A stretch of 64,000 bases of DNA from Hordeum vulgare subsp. vulgare. Its lineage: Eukaryota > Streptophyta > Magnoliopsida > Poales > Poaceae. Shown piece after piece: positions 1 to 10,927 of this stretch. The position numbers were made by a program, and so were the translations under genes. The stretch spans positions 229,375,084-229,439,083 of the forward strand of contig NC_058522.1 of assembly GCF_904849725.1 (NCBI RefSeq). Reading direction: 5' to 3'. Numbering within the stretch: position 1 is the first letter of the stretch; every line of letters begins with the position of its first letter. A model generated the notes under the pieces. The model did not search any database. It was not told the origin of the DNA and saw nothing but the letters and a program-made list of their open reading frames with translations.

Positions 1-1274
1 AGATCTGAAAATATATTATGGAAAATAGACCCGGGGGCCATATGTTTCACTAGAGGCTTCTCTCCTAAAGGAAAATAATACGGTGGGTCAACAAATTACT
101 ATCGACCAATTGATAGAGAAGCAAATAATTATGAAGATATTCAAGGCAATTATTATTTATATAGGCATCACGTCTGTATCAAGTAGACCAAAACGATTCT
201 GCATCTACTATAATTACTCCACACATCGATCGACTCCTGCCTGCATCTAGAGTATTAAGTTCATGAAGAACACAATAACGCATTAAGTAAGATGACATGA
301 AGTAGAGGGATAAAATCAAACAATATGATGAGAACCCCATCTTTTTATCCTTCATGGCAACAAAACAATACGTGTCTCGCTACCCCTACTATGTCACTCC
401 GTGAGGACACCGCAAGATTGAACCCAAAACTAAGCACTTCTCCCATCGCAAGAATTACCAATCTAGTTGGCGAAACCAAACAAATAATTCGAAGAGACTT
501 GCAAAGATATGAAATCATGCATATAATAACTCAGAAGAGACTCGAATAATATTCATGGATAATCTGAACATAAACTCACAATTCATCGGATCTCGACAAA
601 CACACCACAAAAGAGTATTACATCGGATAGATCTCCATGAAGATCATGAAGAACATGGTATTGAAGATCAAAGAGAGAGAAGAAGCCATCTAGATACTAG
701 CTATGGACCCCTAGGTCTGTGGTGAACTACTCACACATCATCGGAGGGGCAATGGAGTTGATGTAGATGCCCTACGTGATCAATTCCCTCTCTGGCAGAT
801 TACCAGAAAAGGCTCCCACATTGGATCTCTCAAGAACAGAGGCTCCTGGCGTCAAATTATTTTTGTTGCTCTTTCTTGCACTACGGGAATATTTGCGAAT
901 TTATAGGCCGAGAATTAGGGTTAGGAGACCAGTAGGAGGGCCACAAGTGAGGCGGCGCGGCCAACCCCCAGGGCGCGCCCTGCAGGCTTGTGGCCTGCCG
1001 GCAACTTCCTTGCCCCCTACTCTAAGCCTGTTGCGTGTCTTGTGGTCCAAGAAAAATCTTTCCGGAGATTTTATTCCGTTTGGACTCTGTTTAATATTCC
1101 ATATATGCAATATTCAAAAACGTGGAAAAGACAGAAACTTGCACTAGGCTCTGGATTAATAGGTTAGTCCTCAAAATAAAATAAAACAACATATAAATGC
1201 ATATAAAACATCCAAAATAGATAATATAATAGCATGGAACAATCAAAAATTATAGATACGTTGGAGACGTATCA
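1..1274 (-). repeat. 3' LTR of Gypsy element A (partial)
   Basis: This matches the right LTR of A (from about 5248) and the LTRs of B (from about 32740) along its length. It ends at 1274 with the complement of TGATACGTCTCC. The start of the LTR lies outside the window. A minus-strand TATA-like CTATAAAT at 898-905 precedes the LTR transcript region, and the same spot is conserved in B. ORFs inside it are LTR sequence and not genes. Confidence 0.85.
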
Positions 1275-1288
1275 GCATCCCCAAGCTT
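1275..1288 (-). other. Polypurine tract of element A
   Basis: On the minus strand this reads AAGCTTGGGGATGC directly before the LTR start TGATACG. This is the position of the plus-strand primer in an LTR element. Elements B and C have the same tract. Confidence 0.75.
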
Positions 1289-4056
1289 AATTCATGCTCG
1301 TCCTCGAGTAGGTGAATGATAAAAACAGAATTTGTTATGTGGAATCCTACCTAACGTATTTATCCATGTAATATTCTCTATTGTGGCATGAATATTCAGA
1401 TCCATAAGACTCAAAACAAAAGTGTATATTGACATAAAAACAATAATACTTCAAGCATACTAATAAGGTAATTGCTTCCTTTCGAAATAGCATGGTCTTA
1501 GAAAGTTATCCCTACAAAATCATATGGTGTGGCTATGCTCCATGTTCACCACACAAAGTATCTAAATCATGCACAACCCTAATGAAAATCAAGCAATTGT
1601 TTCATACTTTTTATGTTCTCAAACCTTTTCAACTCTCATATAATACATGAGCGTGAGCCATGGATATAACACTATAGGGGAAATAGAATGTGGTGGAGGT
1701 TGCTAAAGAAAGAGGAGAAGATAGTCTCACATCAACTAGGCATATCAACGGTCTATGGAAATGCCCATTAATAGATATTAATGTGAGTGAGTAGGGATTG
1801 CCATGCAACAAAGGCACTAGAGCTATAAGTGTATGAAAGCTCAAAATGAAAACTAAGTGGTCGTGCAAAACATGTAACTCCAGTAGTTATATGAAAGGGA
1901 CAAAGTAGGAGACTCTCTATGAAGAACATGGTGCTACTTTGAAGCACAAGTGTGGAAAAAAGATAGTAGCATTGTGCCTTCTCTTTTTCTCTCATTTTTC
2001 TTCTTTTCTTTTTCTTATTTTTTTGGTGGGCTTCTTTGGCCTCTTTTATTTTTTATGGGCTTCAGTGGCCTCTTCTATTTTTTTGTAATGTCCGGATAAT
2101 CATCCCAACTTGTGAGGGAATCATAGCTTCCATAATCTTTTTCTCACACAGGAAAATGCTCTAATAATGAAAATCATCATACTTTTATTTACTTACAACT
2201 CGAAGATTACAACTCGATACCTAGAACAAAGTATGACTCCATAAGCAATATGGAAGTGATGGTGTGTGTCATAAAAACGGGAATGTGGTGTTGCATGGTA
2301 ATATATCTCGGAATGGCTATGAAAATGCCATAATAGGTAGGTATGGTGGTTGTTTTTAAGAAAATATTTGGTGGCTGTTTTGAGTAAGGTGGGTTTAATG
2401 TGCCGGCAAAAGTTGTGCGGTACTAGAGGGGCTAGCAAAGGTGGAAGGGTGAGAGTGCGTATAATCCATGAACTCAACATTAGTCATAAAGAACTAACAT
2501 AATTATTGCAAAAGCCTATTACTTATCGAAGCAAACTATTAGACGCATGCTCCTAGGGGAAGGGTTGGTAGGAGTTAACCATCGCGTGATCCCGACCTCC
2601 ACACAAAGGTTGATAATCATTAAACAATTCATGCTCTGACTTCATCACATAACGCTTCACCGTACGTGCATACTAGGGGAATCAAAAGTTTCAACACCAG
2701 TATTTTTCTAATTCACAATTACTTACTAGCATGACTCTCATATTACCATCTTCACATCTCAAAACTATATCCAAGGAATCAAACTTGTCATCATATTCAA
2801 TGCACTTAATATGAAAGTTTTTATTATATTCCCCTTGGATGCCTATTAGTTTAGGACTAAATACATAACCTAAACCAATTACCATGTTGTTTAAAGAACT
2901 CTCAAAATAATATAACTGAGGTACGAGAGTTTAATAATTCCACAACACCGTCGTGCTCTAAAAGATATAAGTGCAGTACTAGAGCAACATTGCCTAGCTC
3001 AAAAGATATAAGTGAAGCATAAAGAGTATTCTAATAAATTCACGATTCAGTGTGTGTATCTCTCTAATAAGATGTGTGCAACAAAGATGACTGTGGAAAA
3101 CTATAAAGTAAAGACTCATATCATACAAGACGCTCCAAGCAAAACACATATCATGTGGTGAATAAAAATATAGCCTCAAGTAAATTTACCGATGGATTGA
3201 AGACGAAAGAGGGGATGCCTTCCGGGGCATCCCCAAGCTTAGGCTCTTTGGTATCCTTGAATATGACTTGGGGTGCCTTGGTCATCCCCAAGCTTAGGCT
3301 TTTGTCACTCTTTATTACATAGTCCATCAAATCTTTACGCAAAACTTGAAAACTTCACAACACAAAACTCAATAGAAAACTCATGAGATCCGTTAGTATA
3401 ATAAAAATAAATCACCACTTTAGGTACTATTGTGAACTCATTCTTTATTTATATTGATGTAATATTTACTTTATGCCAACTTCTCCATGGTTCATACCCC
3501 CGATACAACCCATAGATTCATCAAAATAAGCAAACAACACAAAGAAAATAGAATCTGTCAAAAACAGAACAGTCTATAGTAATATGTTCACTTCGAATAC
3601 TTTTGTAACACCAAATATTCTTAAAAATTAGGAAAATCTGTAAAAATTGTAAACTAATCTTTTGTAAAAAATTCAGATCAAAAGTATGTTCCAGTGAATT
3701 TATAAAATTCCTGGACTCAGAGTGGAAGTTTCTGTTTATCAGCAGAATCAGCTTGCAAACACCATAGGCTATCCCAAAGGTCTTGCTTGGCTCAAACAAT
3801 AATTAAAACAAGAAAACACGATTATTACAGAGGTAATAATATGTACAACACTCAAAAATATAAACAAAAACAAAAGAAAAAGAAATAAAATTGGGTTGCC
3901 TCCCAACAAGCGCTATTGTTTAACGTCCCTAGCTAGGCATAGTGCAATATATCTAGGTATTATCATATTTGATATGCAACTACTCAATTACACACTTGTG
4001 AACCCTAGGACACCCTTTGGTTTTGTCAATAATCATAGAGCTAGGGTGAACGCTTA
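1289..4056 (-). other. Non-coding 3' internal region of element A
   Basis: About 2.8 kb with no recognisable protein on either strand. It is closely similar to 34019-36700 in B and more distantly to 39582-42200 in C, so it is a shared 3' untranslated module. It holds a long pyrimidine tract at about 1981-2080 (polypurine on the element's sense strand) and the hairpin at 3211-3234. Short ORFs here are not conserved between A and B as proteins. Confidence 0.7.
3211..3234 (-). other. Conserved stem-loop in element A 3' region
   Basis: GGGGATGCC (3211-3219) can pair perfectly with GGCATCCCC (3226-3234) across a 6-base loop. The downstream flank CAAGCTTAGG resembles the element's polypurine tract. 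The same structure is at 36083-36106 in B and, with one mismatch, at 41490-41514 in C. Confidence 0.6.
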
Positions 4057-4696
4057 TCATCTTAAGATCTTCATCACCTTTTTAGAGGTTTCACCCTTAT
4101 TTTTAGGAACATAAACAAACTTGGCAATCTTAGTAGGAGGATTGGTTTGAATAGAGCCAAAGGTGGAACCCAAGTTGGCAATAATGTCCTCAAGCTTTCC
4201 AATTCTAGAAGAATCTTGATCCAATTTTTCGTTAACTATGGATTCCTTTTCCCTTAGGTTTTTTAAAGTAACTCCTACCTTAGATCCATATTGGGTAATA
4301 TGATTGTGGATTTTTTGTCTAGTTTTTCAATGAGCTCAACGGTAGCAACTTTATTTTCAATGGCATCAAGCCTACGCATCACATGTTACAAAGTTAAGAT
4401 TGTTTCATCAACCATGAGTGGGGGCGAACCTACCAGATTTGACATAGCATTATAAGAATCAAAGGTGTGGTACCCAAGAAGTTTCATCCCATGATGGTAT
4501 CCAAAACGTATCTATTCCAAAGAGAAACAACCACATAGAAATTGGGAAGGAGAACGGCAGTAGATTTCCTACGAATAGATCTATTTTGAGCATTGCAAAT
4601 TCTATACCAAGCATCCTTTAAGTTTTCTCCCTCCCTTTGCTTAAAATTAAGAACTTCATTCTCATGAATACTAGCGATAGTAGCAAGGCCAGCCAT
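4057..4696 (-). pseudogene. Degenerate gag-like ORF of element A
   Basis: I start it at the ATG at 4694-4696 (protein begins MAGLATIASIHENEV). The first ~70 codons contain NLKDAWYRICNAQ and LWNRYVLDTIMG, a pattern I recall from Gag-like proteins of Triticeae retroelements. A TGA then interrupts it at about 4484, a frameshift follows, and a further TAA lies near 4405. The remaining stretch still reads as a charged, probably coiled-coil region (VATVELIEKLDKK, then KLDQDSSRIGKLEDII) ending in a basic tail at a TGA (4057-4059). No zinc knuckle or protease is visible. It lies just downstream of the primer site in element orientation, the normal place for gag. It cannot be expressed as one protein. 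The family assignment is from memory of similar repeat proteins; the frame reconstruction is from the sequence. Confidence 0.6.
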
Positions 4697-4906
4697 GAGT
4701 TTAAGCGATCTAAAACCTAAGCCAAAGAGAAGCAAACAAAAATACGAACGGAAAAAGGGCGAATAAAAAGGCAAATATTTTTGGTAATTTCTAAAAATCG
4801 TTTTAGAAGTGGGGGAGATGAAAACGAGAGGCAAATGGCAAATAAAGAAATGCAAGAGATGAGTTTGTGATGGGTACTTCGTAAGCGTGATCTTGCTATG
4901 TATCCT

Positions 4907-4923
4907 CCCCGGCAACGGTGCCA
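4907..4923 (-). other. Primer-binding site (tRNA-Asp type), element A
   Basis: The minus strand reads TGGCACCGTTGCCGGGG, one base from the TGGCGCCGTTGCCGGGG complement of plant tRNA-Asp used by Athila/Tat-type Gypsy elements. It lies 11 bases from the LTR edge at 4935. Confidence 0.8.
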
Positions 4924-4934
4924 GAAATCCTTAT

Positions 4935-6414
4935 TGCTACCTCTTGAGCTTGTGTTAGTTTTCCTTTGAAGAGTAAAGGGTGATGCAGCGAAGTAGAAAA
5001 GTATTTCCCTCAATTTGTTGAGAACCAAGGTATCAATCGAGTAGGAGGGACTAGCAATGCTCCAATAGTATTACCTACAAAAATAATCAAACACTTGCAC
5101 CCAATGCTATAAAGGGGTTGTCAATCCCTTCAAAGTTATTTGCAAGGATGAGATACGATAGCGATAGGTATAAAGTAGTGATAGGTGTGAAAGTAAAACA
5201 AAAGTAAATAAATTGCAGCAAAGTATTTTTGGTATTTTTTGGTTTATAGATCTGAAAATATATTACGGAGAATAGACTCGGGGGCCATAGGTTTCAGTAG
5301 AGGCTTCTCTCATAAAGGAAAATAATACGGTGGGTGAACAAATTATTATTGAGAAATTGATAGAAAAGAAAATAATTCTGAAGATATCCAAGGCAATGAT
5401 TATGCATATACGCATCACGTCTATATCAAGTAGACCGAAACGATTCTGCATCTACTACTTTTACTCCACACGTTGGCCGACTCCTGCCTGCATCTAGAGT
5501 ATTAAGTTCATGAAGAACAGATAACGCATTAAGTAAGATGACACGATGTAGAGCGATAAATTCAAGCAATATGATGAAACCCACATCTTTTTATCCTTGA
5601 TGGCAACAATTCAATACATGCCTCCCTACCCCTACGATGTCACTGGGTGAGGACACCGCAAGATTGAACCCAAAACTAAGCCCTTCTCCCATTGCAAGAA
5701 TTACCAATCTAGTTGGCCAAACCAAACAGATAATTCGAAGAGACTTGCAAAGATATGAAATCATGCATATAAGAATTCAGAAGAGACTCAAATAATATTC
5801 ATGGATAATCTGAACATAAACTCAATATTCATCACATTTCAACAAACACACCACAAAAGAGTATTACATCGGATAGATTTCCATGAAGATCATGAAGAAC
5901 ATGGTATTGAAGATTAAAAAGAGAGAAGAATCCATCTAGCTACTAACTATGGACCCGTAGGTCTGTGGTGAACTACTCACTCATCATCAGAGGGGAAATG
6001 GAGTTGATGTAGATGCCCTCCGTGATCAATTCCCTCTCTGGCAGATTACCGGAAAACACTCCGAGATTGGATCTCTCAGGACCAGAGGCTCCCGGCGGCA
6101 TAAAAGTATTATCGTTGCTCTTTTTCGCGATAAGGGAATATTTGGGAATTTATAGGCCAATAATTAGGGTTAGGAGACCTGTAGGGGGGGCACAAGCCAG
6201 GGGTGCGGCCACCCCCCCCCCCCCCCCAGGGGGCGCCCAGCAGGCTTGTGGCATCCCGACAAATTCCTTGCCCCCTACTCCAAGCCTGTTGCGTGTCTTG
6301 TGCTCCAAGAAAAATATTTCCGGAGATTTTATTCCGTTTGGACTCCATTTAATATTCCTTATCTGCAATAATCAAAAACGTGGCAAAAAACAGAAACTTG
6401 CACTAGGCTCTGTA
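4935..6414 (-). repeat. 5' LTR of element A, first segment
   Basis: This begins TGCTACCTCTTGAGC on the plus strand (LTR 3' end in element orientation) and matches LTR sequence of A-left and B up to 6414, where N1 is inserted. Bases 6410-6414 (CTGTA) are the left target duplication of N1. A 16-base run of C at 6212-6227 lies in the GC-rich middle, where other copies have a mixed CCCCCAGG sequence. Confidence 0.85.
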
Positions 6415-9400
6415 TGCCGAGACCCCGATCCTAAGCCATAGGAATCCAGCCTGTAACACATCGCATCCCTTTGTGGTCTCACGCATGGTTAACTCCACGG
6501 CTGCAGCCTTACCTTAGCCGGGACCGTTTGCGTCTTTTGACTCACGTATGCGATAGTGTCGCTAGCAATCCAATGTCAAAGAACCCGGATCGACATGTCT
6601 AGTCTTAAACCAAAGTGGCAGTACCGCACAAGGACATGCATACATGACCCAACAAAGCAGGTGTCGGTCATCGGCGAATGTAGACGAGTCGTAGCAAGCT
6701 ACAAGGACTCCATTACATCGCGTGACATTTCCCCAAAGGGGACAGACACATCAGCTAAGAAGGACACATGCCGGTCAACCAATGTGTCCGGAGTAGTAGC
6801 GAACTACCAAGGCTCGTTGGATCACAAAGGGGCATTTCCTTGTAAGGAGTGCTACTAAGGTTCACGACTAGGTAATCGAACCCCATACATATCAAGTACG
6901 ACACACGTACGCATGGCATACCGATATGTAAAGATACATCGATGGCATCACAACATAACCATAAACATACAACCTTTATTTAAGAGGCTCGGAAGAGCCA
7001 CACACATAATATTACACATTAAGGGTCTCACGACCCGTAATAGCAGTCATACAATTACAAGCCAGCGGAAGAGTTATAAACTGTCTGGTACAGACAGGGC
7101 AACTAGAAGGCACATGGCCTGACTATACTACAGAGCCGACGTAGGCCCAGATCATAGCTGGGACACCAGCTACTCGTCGTCGTTGATGTCTACGAAGAAC
7201 CCTCCATTAGGGTCATTAGCAACCTCTGCAACATTTATTAAGCAAACATGAGTACAAAGGTACTCAGCAAGACTTTAGGATGACTAACTACTCATGCAAG
7301 GTATCAAAAGGTATTGTGGGGTTTCATGCGGGAAGCCAGCATTTGACTCGTGGCTAGACAACTTGCATTTTTTAAATAATTTTGACAACTTGATTTCTCG
7401 CACACGAGTCCACTAACACCACAACAATACACTATCGTGGAATCATTCCGTCTCCGTACGGAAATGCCGTCCACGACACTCACGCTTATCTTGGCAATTT
7501 TATGAGTAGCCATTGAAATTATCTATGAACAACATATGTCTCCAAGTAGTCCATATCCGCGGACGCGGCTATTCGAATAGATCATAACCCTGCAGGGGTG
7601 TACTTCGTCACACACGCTCTCGCCACTTATCGCCATGTGCACGTCATGCACCTCGGCAACCTTCAAGCGGAAGCCCAGCGAGGGAGTCGGCCACGACCGT
7701 TAACCACACTAGTACCTAGTCCAGGTTTATCGCCTATCTGAGAGTAACCCGTACGGAAGTCTGGCCGAGGTTTCCGCCACGGCCTCAAACGATGTGCGCA
7801 GGGTTCCCAAGCCCACCATCCGGGTGCCACTTGGTACACCGTGCCACTGCCTACCGCATCACGGCCCACCTCTCAGGTCAGCACCATGCACGGCCTCCTG
7901 CATTACTATAAACACCAGAAACTACTTGCAACTCCTGGACCGGGTACTACGCGATTAATAGGCCAAGCGGGGTCATATTTCAGGGCCCAGCATGTGGTAG
8001 TATCTAGTCTTGGAATACATACACGGAACTCAGTTCCTAAGGACGGTTCCAATGAAACAACCCGCCATGTACTCCTACACGGCCTTTCACCGGTACCTTT
8101 ACCAACTCAAGTTCAAAACACAACCTTTGCTCACCAAACACGTTCCACAATTCGGTTCATCTCCCAGATGACAGACCATACACAACTCTAAGCATAGCAT
8201 GCATAGCAGGATAAGGCACATCACAGCTCAAGCAACTACCAGGTATGCTAGGTTGCAAGGTTTGGCTATTTACTGTGACAAGGTTAAGTCATGCAAAGGA
8301 AGTGGGTTCAACTATCATGGCAAAAGCAGTTGAAGCATTTGATCTTAAATGCAATAAATAGGTACAGGAGCAAGAACAAGGGATTTATCGGGATGATCAA
8401 AAGGGTTGCTTGCCTTGTTGCTCAGAGGAGGAACGATATCCGTCATACGGATATTCGGTGGAATTCGGGGGTGCGGAGCCTACCGAAATGAATGGCAACA
8501 TTCAATAACAATCATATGCACTCAAAATGATGCATGATCATGGCATGAGAATGCAAGGTGATAAGTTATTATTTTCAACATGTATTAGGTTCAGAGTTGA
8601 TTTGAATCACATTCGAATAGCAATTCAAACGGGGTGTTCTCGGATACCGGTTTAATTGATTTGACCTGATGCTCAGATCAACCTGATGTTAACATGCATG
8701 AAATCTCATGTTATGGTACCGATTTGTAATTAGGACAGTGGTGAACATTGTAAATATAATGAAATTTGAATATTTTTGCAAATTCCATTTAAAAAGTGAT
8801 TATAAGAATTGAATTATTCCTTATTCCACAATTTAGGGTTCTATAACTTTTTCAAACATAGTTGAAAATAGCATAATCAGAATCCTTGAATATTTCTGAT
8901 ACTTCTTCATATATAAATTATTTTCATTGGAGTTACAGATTAATTTCTATGATTTTTACAAGTTTTAGCAATTTCCTGGAATTAGTTTTATACTGGAAAT
9001 TCTAATTATTGCATCAGATTGACGTCAGCAGGTCAGCCGACCTGTTCAGGTCAAACCTGACAGGGGGGCCCCACTGGTCAGCCTCTCTCGGACTAATCCC
9101 GCGCTGACCAACCCTAATTGAGGTTTGACTTGGCCTTGGGCCCACTTGTCAGCGAGTGATTAAGTCCTGAGCTGCTGGGTTAGCTTTGCCACGTCGACCC
9201 CCACCGGAGGGTGGTCGCCGGCGACCAGGCCTGCGGCAGAGGGCTCGCCGGAGGCGACCTAAACGGCGCTGCACAGCACCAAAACGCACGCGGTTTGCAG
9301 CTACGGCACGCTGGCGAAGTGGCCGATCTGGCAGGGGCATCATGGGAGGCTAGGGTCGCCGGAAGAGGCGCCGGCGACGAGCCGGAGCGGCGGCCGAAGC

Positions 9401-10550
9401 TCGGCCTTCTATGAGAGACGGCTCTAGGGCTCGACACGCTCCTGGAGGCTCCAGGAGCTCGAATCCTAGCTCGAGCGCGTGGATCGGACATCACAGCGAG
9501 GGCGACGACATGACCGGCGGCGAGAAGCTCTCGGCCTTGGTGGGGAACTAGGCTACGATGCACGGGAGAGCGTGGGGCGAGAGGGGAAACGACGACGAGC
9601 TGAAGACGGTTCCGATGGTGCTGAAGAGGGGCTCGGGGATGCGCCGGAGGAAGTGAATCGACGGGAGAGGTCCGGCGGCCCGAGGTGGAAGACGACGGCG
9701 TTGGGGGCGATGCAGAGCTTGGGGAAGCTTCGGCTTCTGCAGAGATGACCAGGGCGACGAGGCGGAGCTAACAGACTACTCGGAGGCGGGATCCCATGGC
9801 TAGAGGTGCTGTGGCTCGAGCTCGAGCTCGGCTCCAATGGCGGCAGCAAGGAGGAGGAAGAGATCCGAGAGGAGGGAGAGAGCCGATGCGGGGAATGGAT
9901 AGGGGAGGCCTCAGGGGGCTTATCCCCGGCCTTGCCAGCGCAAGGCGGCGGCCAGGCAGGCGCACAGGTGCGTGGCCGCGCCGGAGGAGGCGGCGGCCAC
10001 CTCCTGCTGCCTACTGGCGCGAGGGAGGGGACGAGCGAGGGAGATGGGCCGGGCCAGGCTAGGCGACACGTAAGGGTTTCCCATTTTTTTCCATTTTTGT
10101 TTTTTCTGTTTTGCTAACTATTGTTTTGCTAATTATTTCAGCTCCAAAACAAAAAGTTAAAACTATTTTAGACCTCCTGAAATATTGTTATAACATTCCC
10201 AACCATTTCCAAAGTTTTCAACATTTTTGGAAATTTATATATTCTGATTTCAATTTTAAAACTTGAAACCAGTAGCCTTTTGCATTTATTTAAAATGCTT
10301 AAAGTGTCAAGAAAATAGTTTTCTCCAATGCTCATTTACTTTCATGATTTATCAGAAAGTTTGAACATTTCTTGAGGCCATTTTGGGTTCGTTGATTTAA
10401 CTAGTTTGAGATTTTCTTTAATTGAAATAGTGGCTAGGGTTTTGAGTTTTTTCCTTTGCCACTTTGTTGTTTTTGTTGAAACTGCTTAGATGCAAATGCA
10501 AAGAAGACATGAGCACAAGACTAACTTGCTTAAGAGTTAGGGATGTGACA
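6415..10550 (-). mobile_element. N1: 4.1-kb TG...CA element, probable solo LTR
   Basis: It interrupts the LTR of element A exactly. It begins TGCCGAGACC, ends GGGATGTGACA, and is flanked by identical CTGTA (6410-6414 and 10551-10555). I see no internal repeat of the terminal sequence, so it is one unit and not two LTRs around a body. No reverse transcriptase, integrase, transposase or gag can be read. Orientation is set by analogy with family S, whose minus-strand start is TGTAACATCCC (here TGTCACATCCC). Both also have an AGCGGAAG then TCGTCG stretch early in the plus-strand reading and a GC-rich island near the minus-strand start. A very long solo LTR of a Gypsy-like family is the best reading; a small non-coding LARD-like element is possible. 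Confidence 0.7.
9030..10065. other. GC-rich gene-like island inside N1
   Basis: About 1 kb is much richer in G+C than the AT-rich DNA around it, with many CCGGCGA/GGCGGC motifs and overlapping open frames on both strands. The frames are rich in Arg, Gly, Pro and Ala, as expected from composition alone. No frame resembles a known domain. A similar but shorter island lies in each S-family LTR (for example 29500-29830). It could be a promoter-proximal or CpG-island-like part of the LTR, or a captured gene fragment. Confidence 0.5.
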
Positions 10551-10674
10551 CTGTATTAATTGGTTAGTCCCAAAAATAATATAAAAGAACATATAAATGC
10601 ATATAAAACATCCAAAACGGATAATATAATAGCACGAAACAATCAAAAATTATAGATATGTTGGAGATGTATCA
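10551..10674 (-). repeat. 5' LTR of element A, second segment
   Basis: After the repeated CTGTA the LTR resumes (TTAATTGGTTAGTCCC, as at 1157 and 33886) and ends at 10674 with the complement of TGATACATCTCC. Element M's LTR follows directly. Confidence 0.85.
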
Positions 10675-10910
10675 TCGATTAACTTGCTTTACTCTCTGTC
10701 TTAGTCTTGATCAACCTTGTGTCTCTATGACCATTCTTTAGATAATTCCTTGAATACCACCTTGGTCATCATATAAACTCCTTCAAACCAACAGATGTAC
10801 TTCAAGAAGTGCCTATGGACAAATCCTTCGAATAAAACTTAAGGCAGCCATTAGTCCATAGGGATTATCGTCAATTACCAAAACCACATATGGAGAAATA
10901 TGCTCTAACA
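10675..10910 (-). repeat. 3' LTR of element M (236-bp remnant)
   Basis: It matches the end of the M right LTR (about 18766-19001) including the terminal complement of TGTTAGAGCATATTT. It starts abruptly at the edge of element A, as expected if A inserted within this LTR. Confidence 0.85.
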
Positions 10911-10927
10911 ATTTCCCCCCGTTTTGG
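10911..10927 (-). other. Polypurine tract of element M
   Basis: The minus strand reads AAAACGGGGGGAAAT immediately before the LTR start TGTTAGAGC. Confidence 0.7.

Larger units (their letters stand above)
1..10674 (-). mobile_element. Gypsy-type LTR retrotransposon A, left edge outside window
   Basis: In minus-strand order the element has a 5' LTR (4935-10674, interrupted by N1), a tRNA-Asp primer site (4907-4923), an internal domain with one degenerate gag-like ORF, a polypurine tract (1275-1288) and a 3' LTR cut by the window edge. The LTR opens TGATACGTCTCCAACG on the minus strand, a signature I associate with Triticeae Gypsy families of the Sabrina/WHAM kind. No protease, reverse transcriptase or integrase is visible in the 3.6-kb internal domain, so I infer a non-autonomous element. 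It lies inside the left LTR of the Maximus-like element M, whose remaining LTR begins at 10675. Its own target duplication cannot be checked because the left end is missing. Confidence 0.85.

Noticed and set aside
1981..2100. Pyrimidine-rich tract as a splice or terminator signal
   Set aside because: It is shared with B and C as part of the non-coding module; no intron-exon structure or gene is near it.
6013..6441. 142-codon ORF, similar to ORFs at 767-1147 and 33506-33883
   Set aside because: The similarity reflects homologous LTR sequence; the frames are antisense to the elements and cross LTR or insertion boundaries.
9149..10117. Cluster of ORFs up to 127 codons on both strands in N1
   Set aside because: High G+C removes stops in all frames; Arg/Pro/Gly/Ala-rich translations with no motif.
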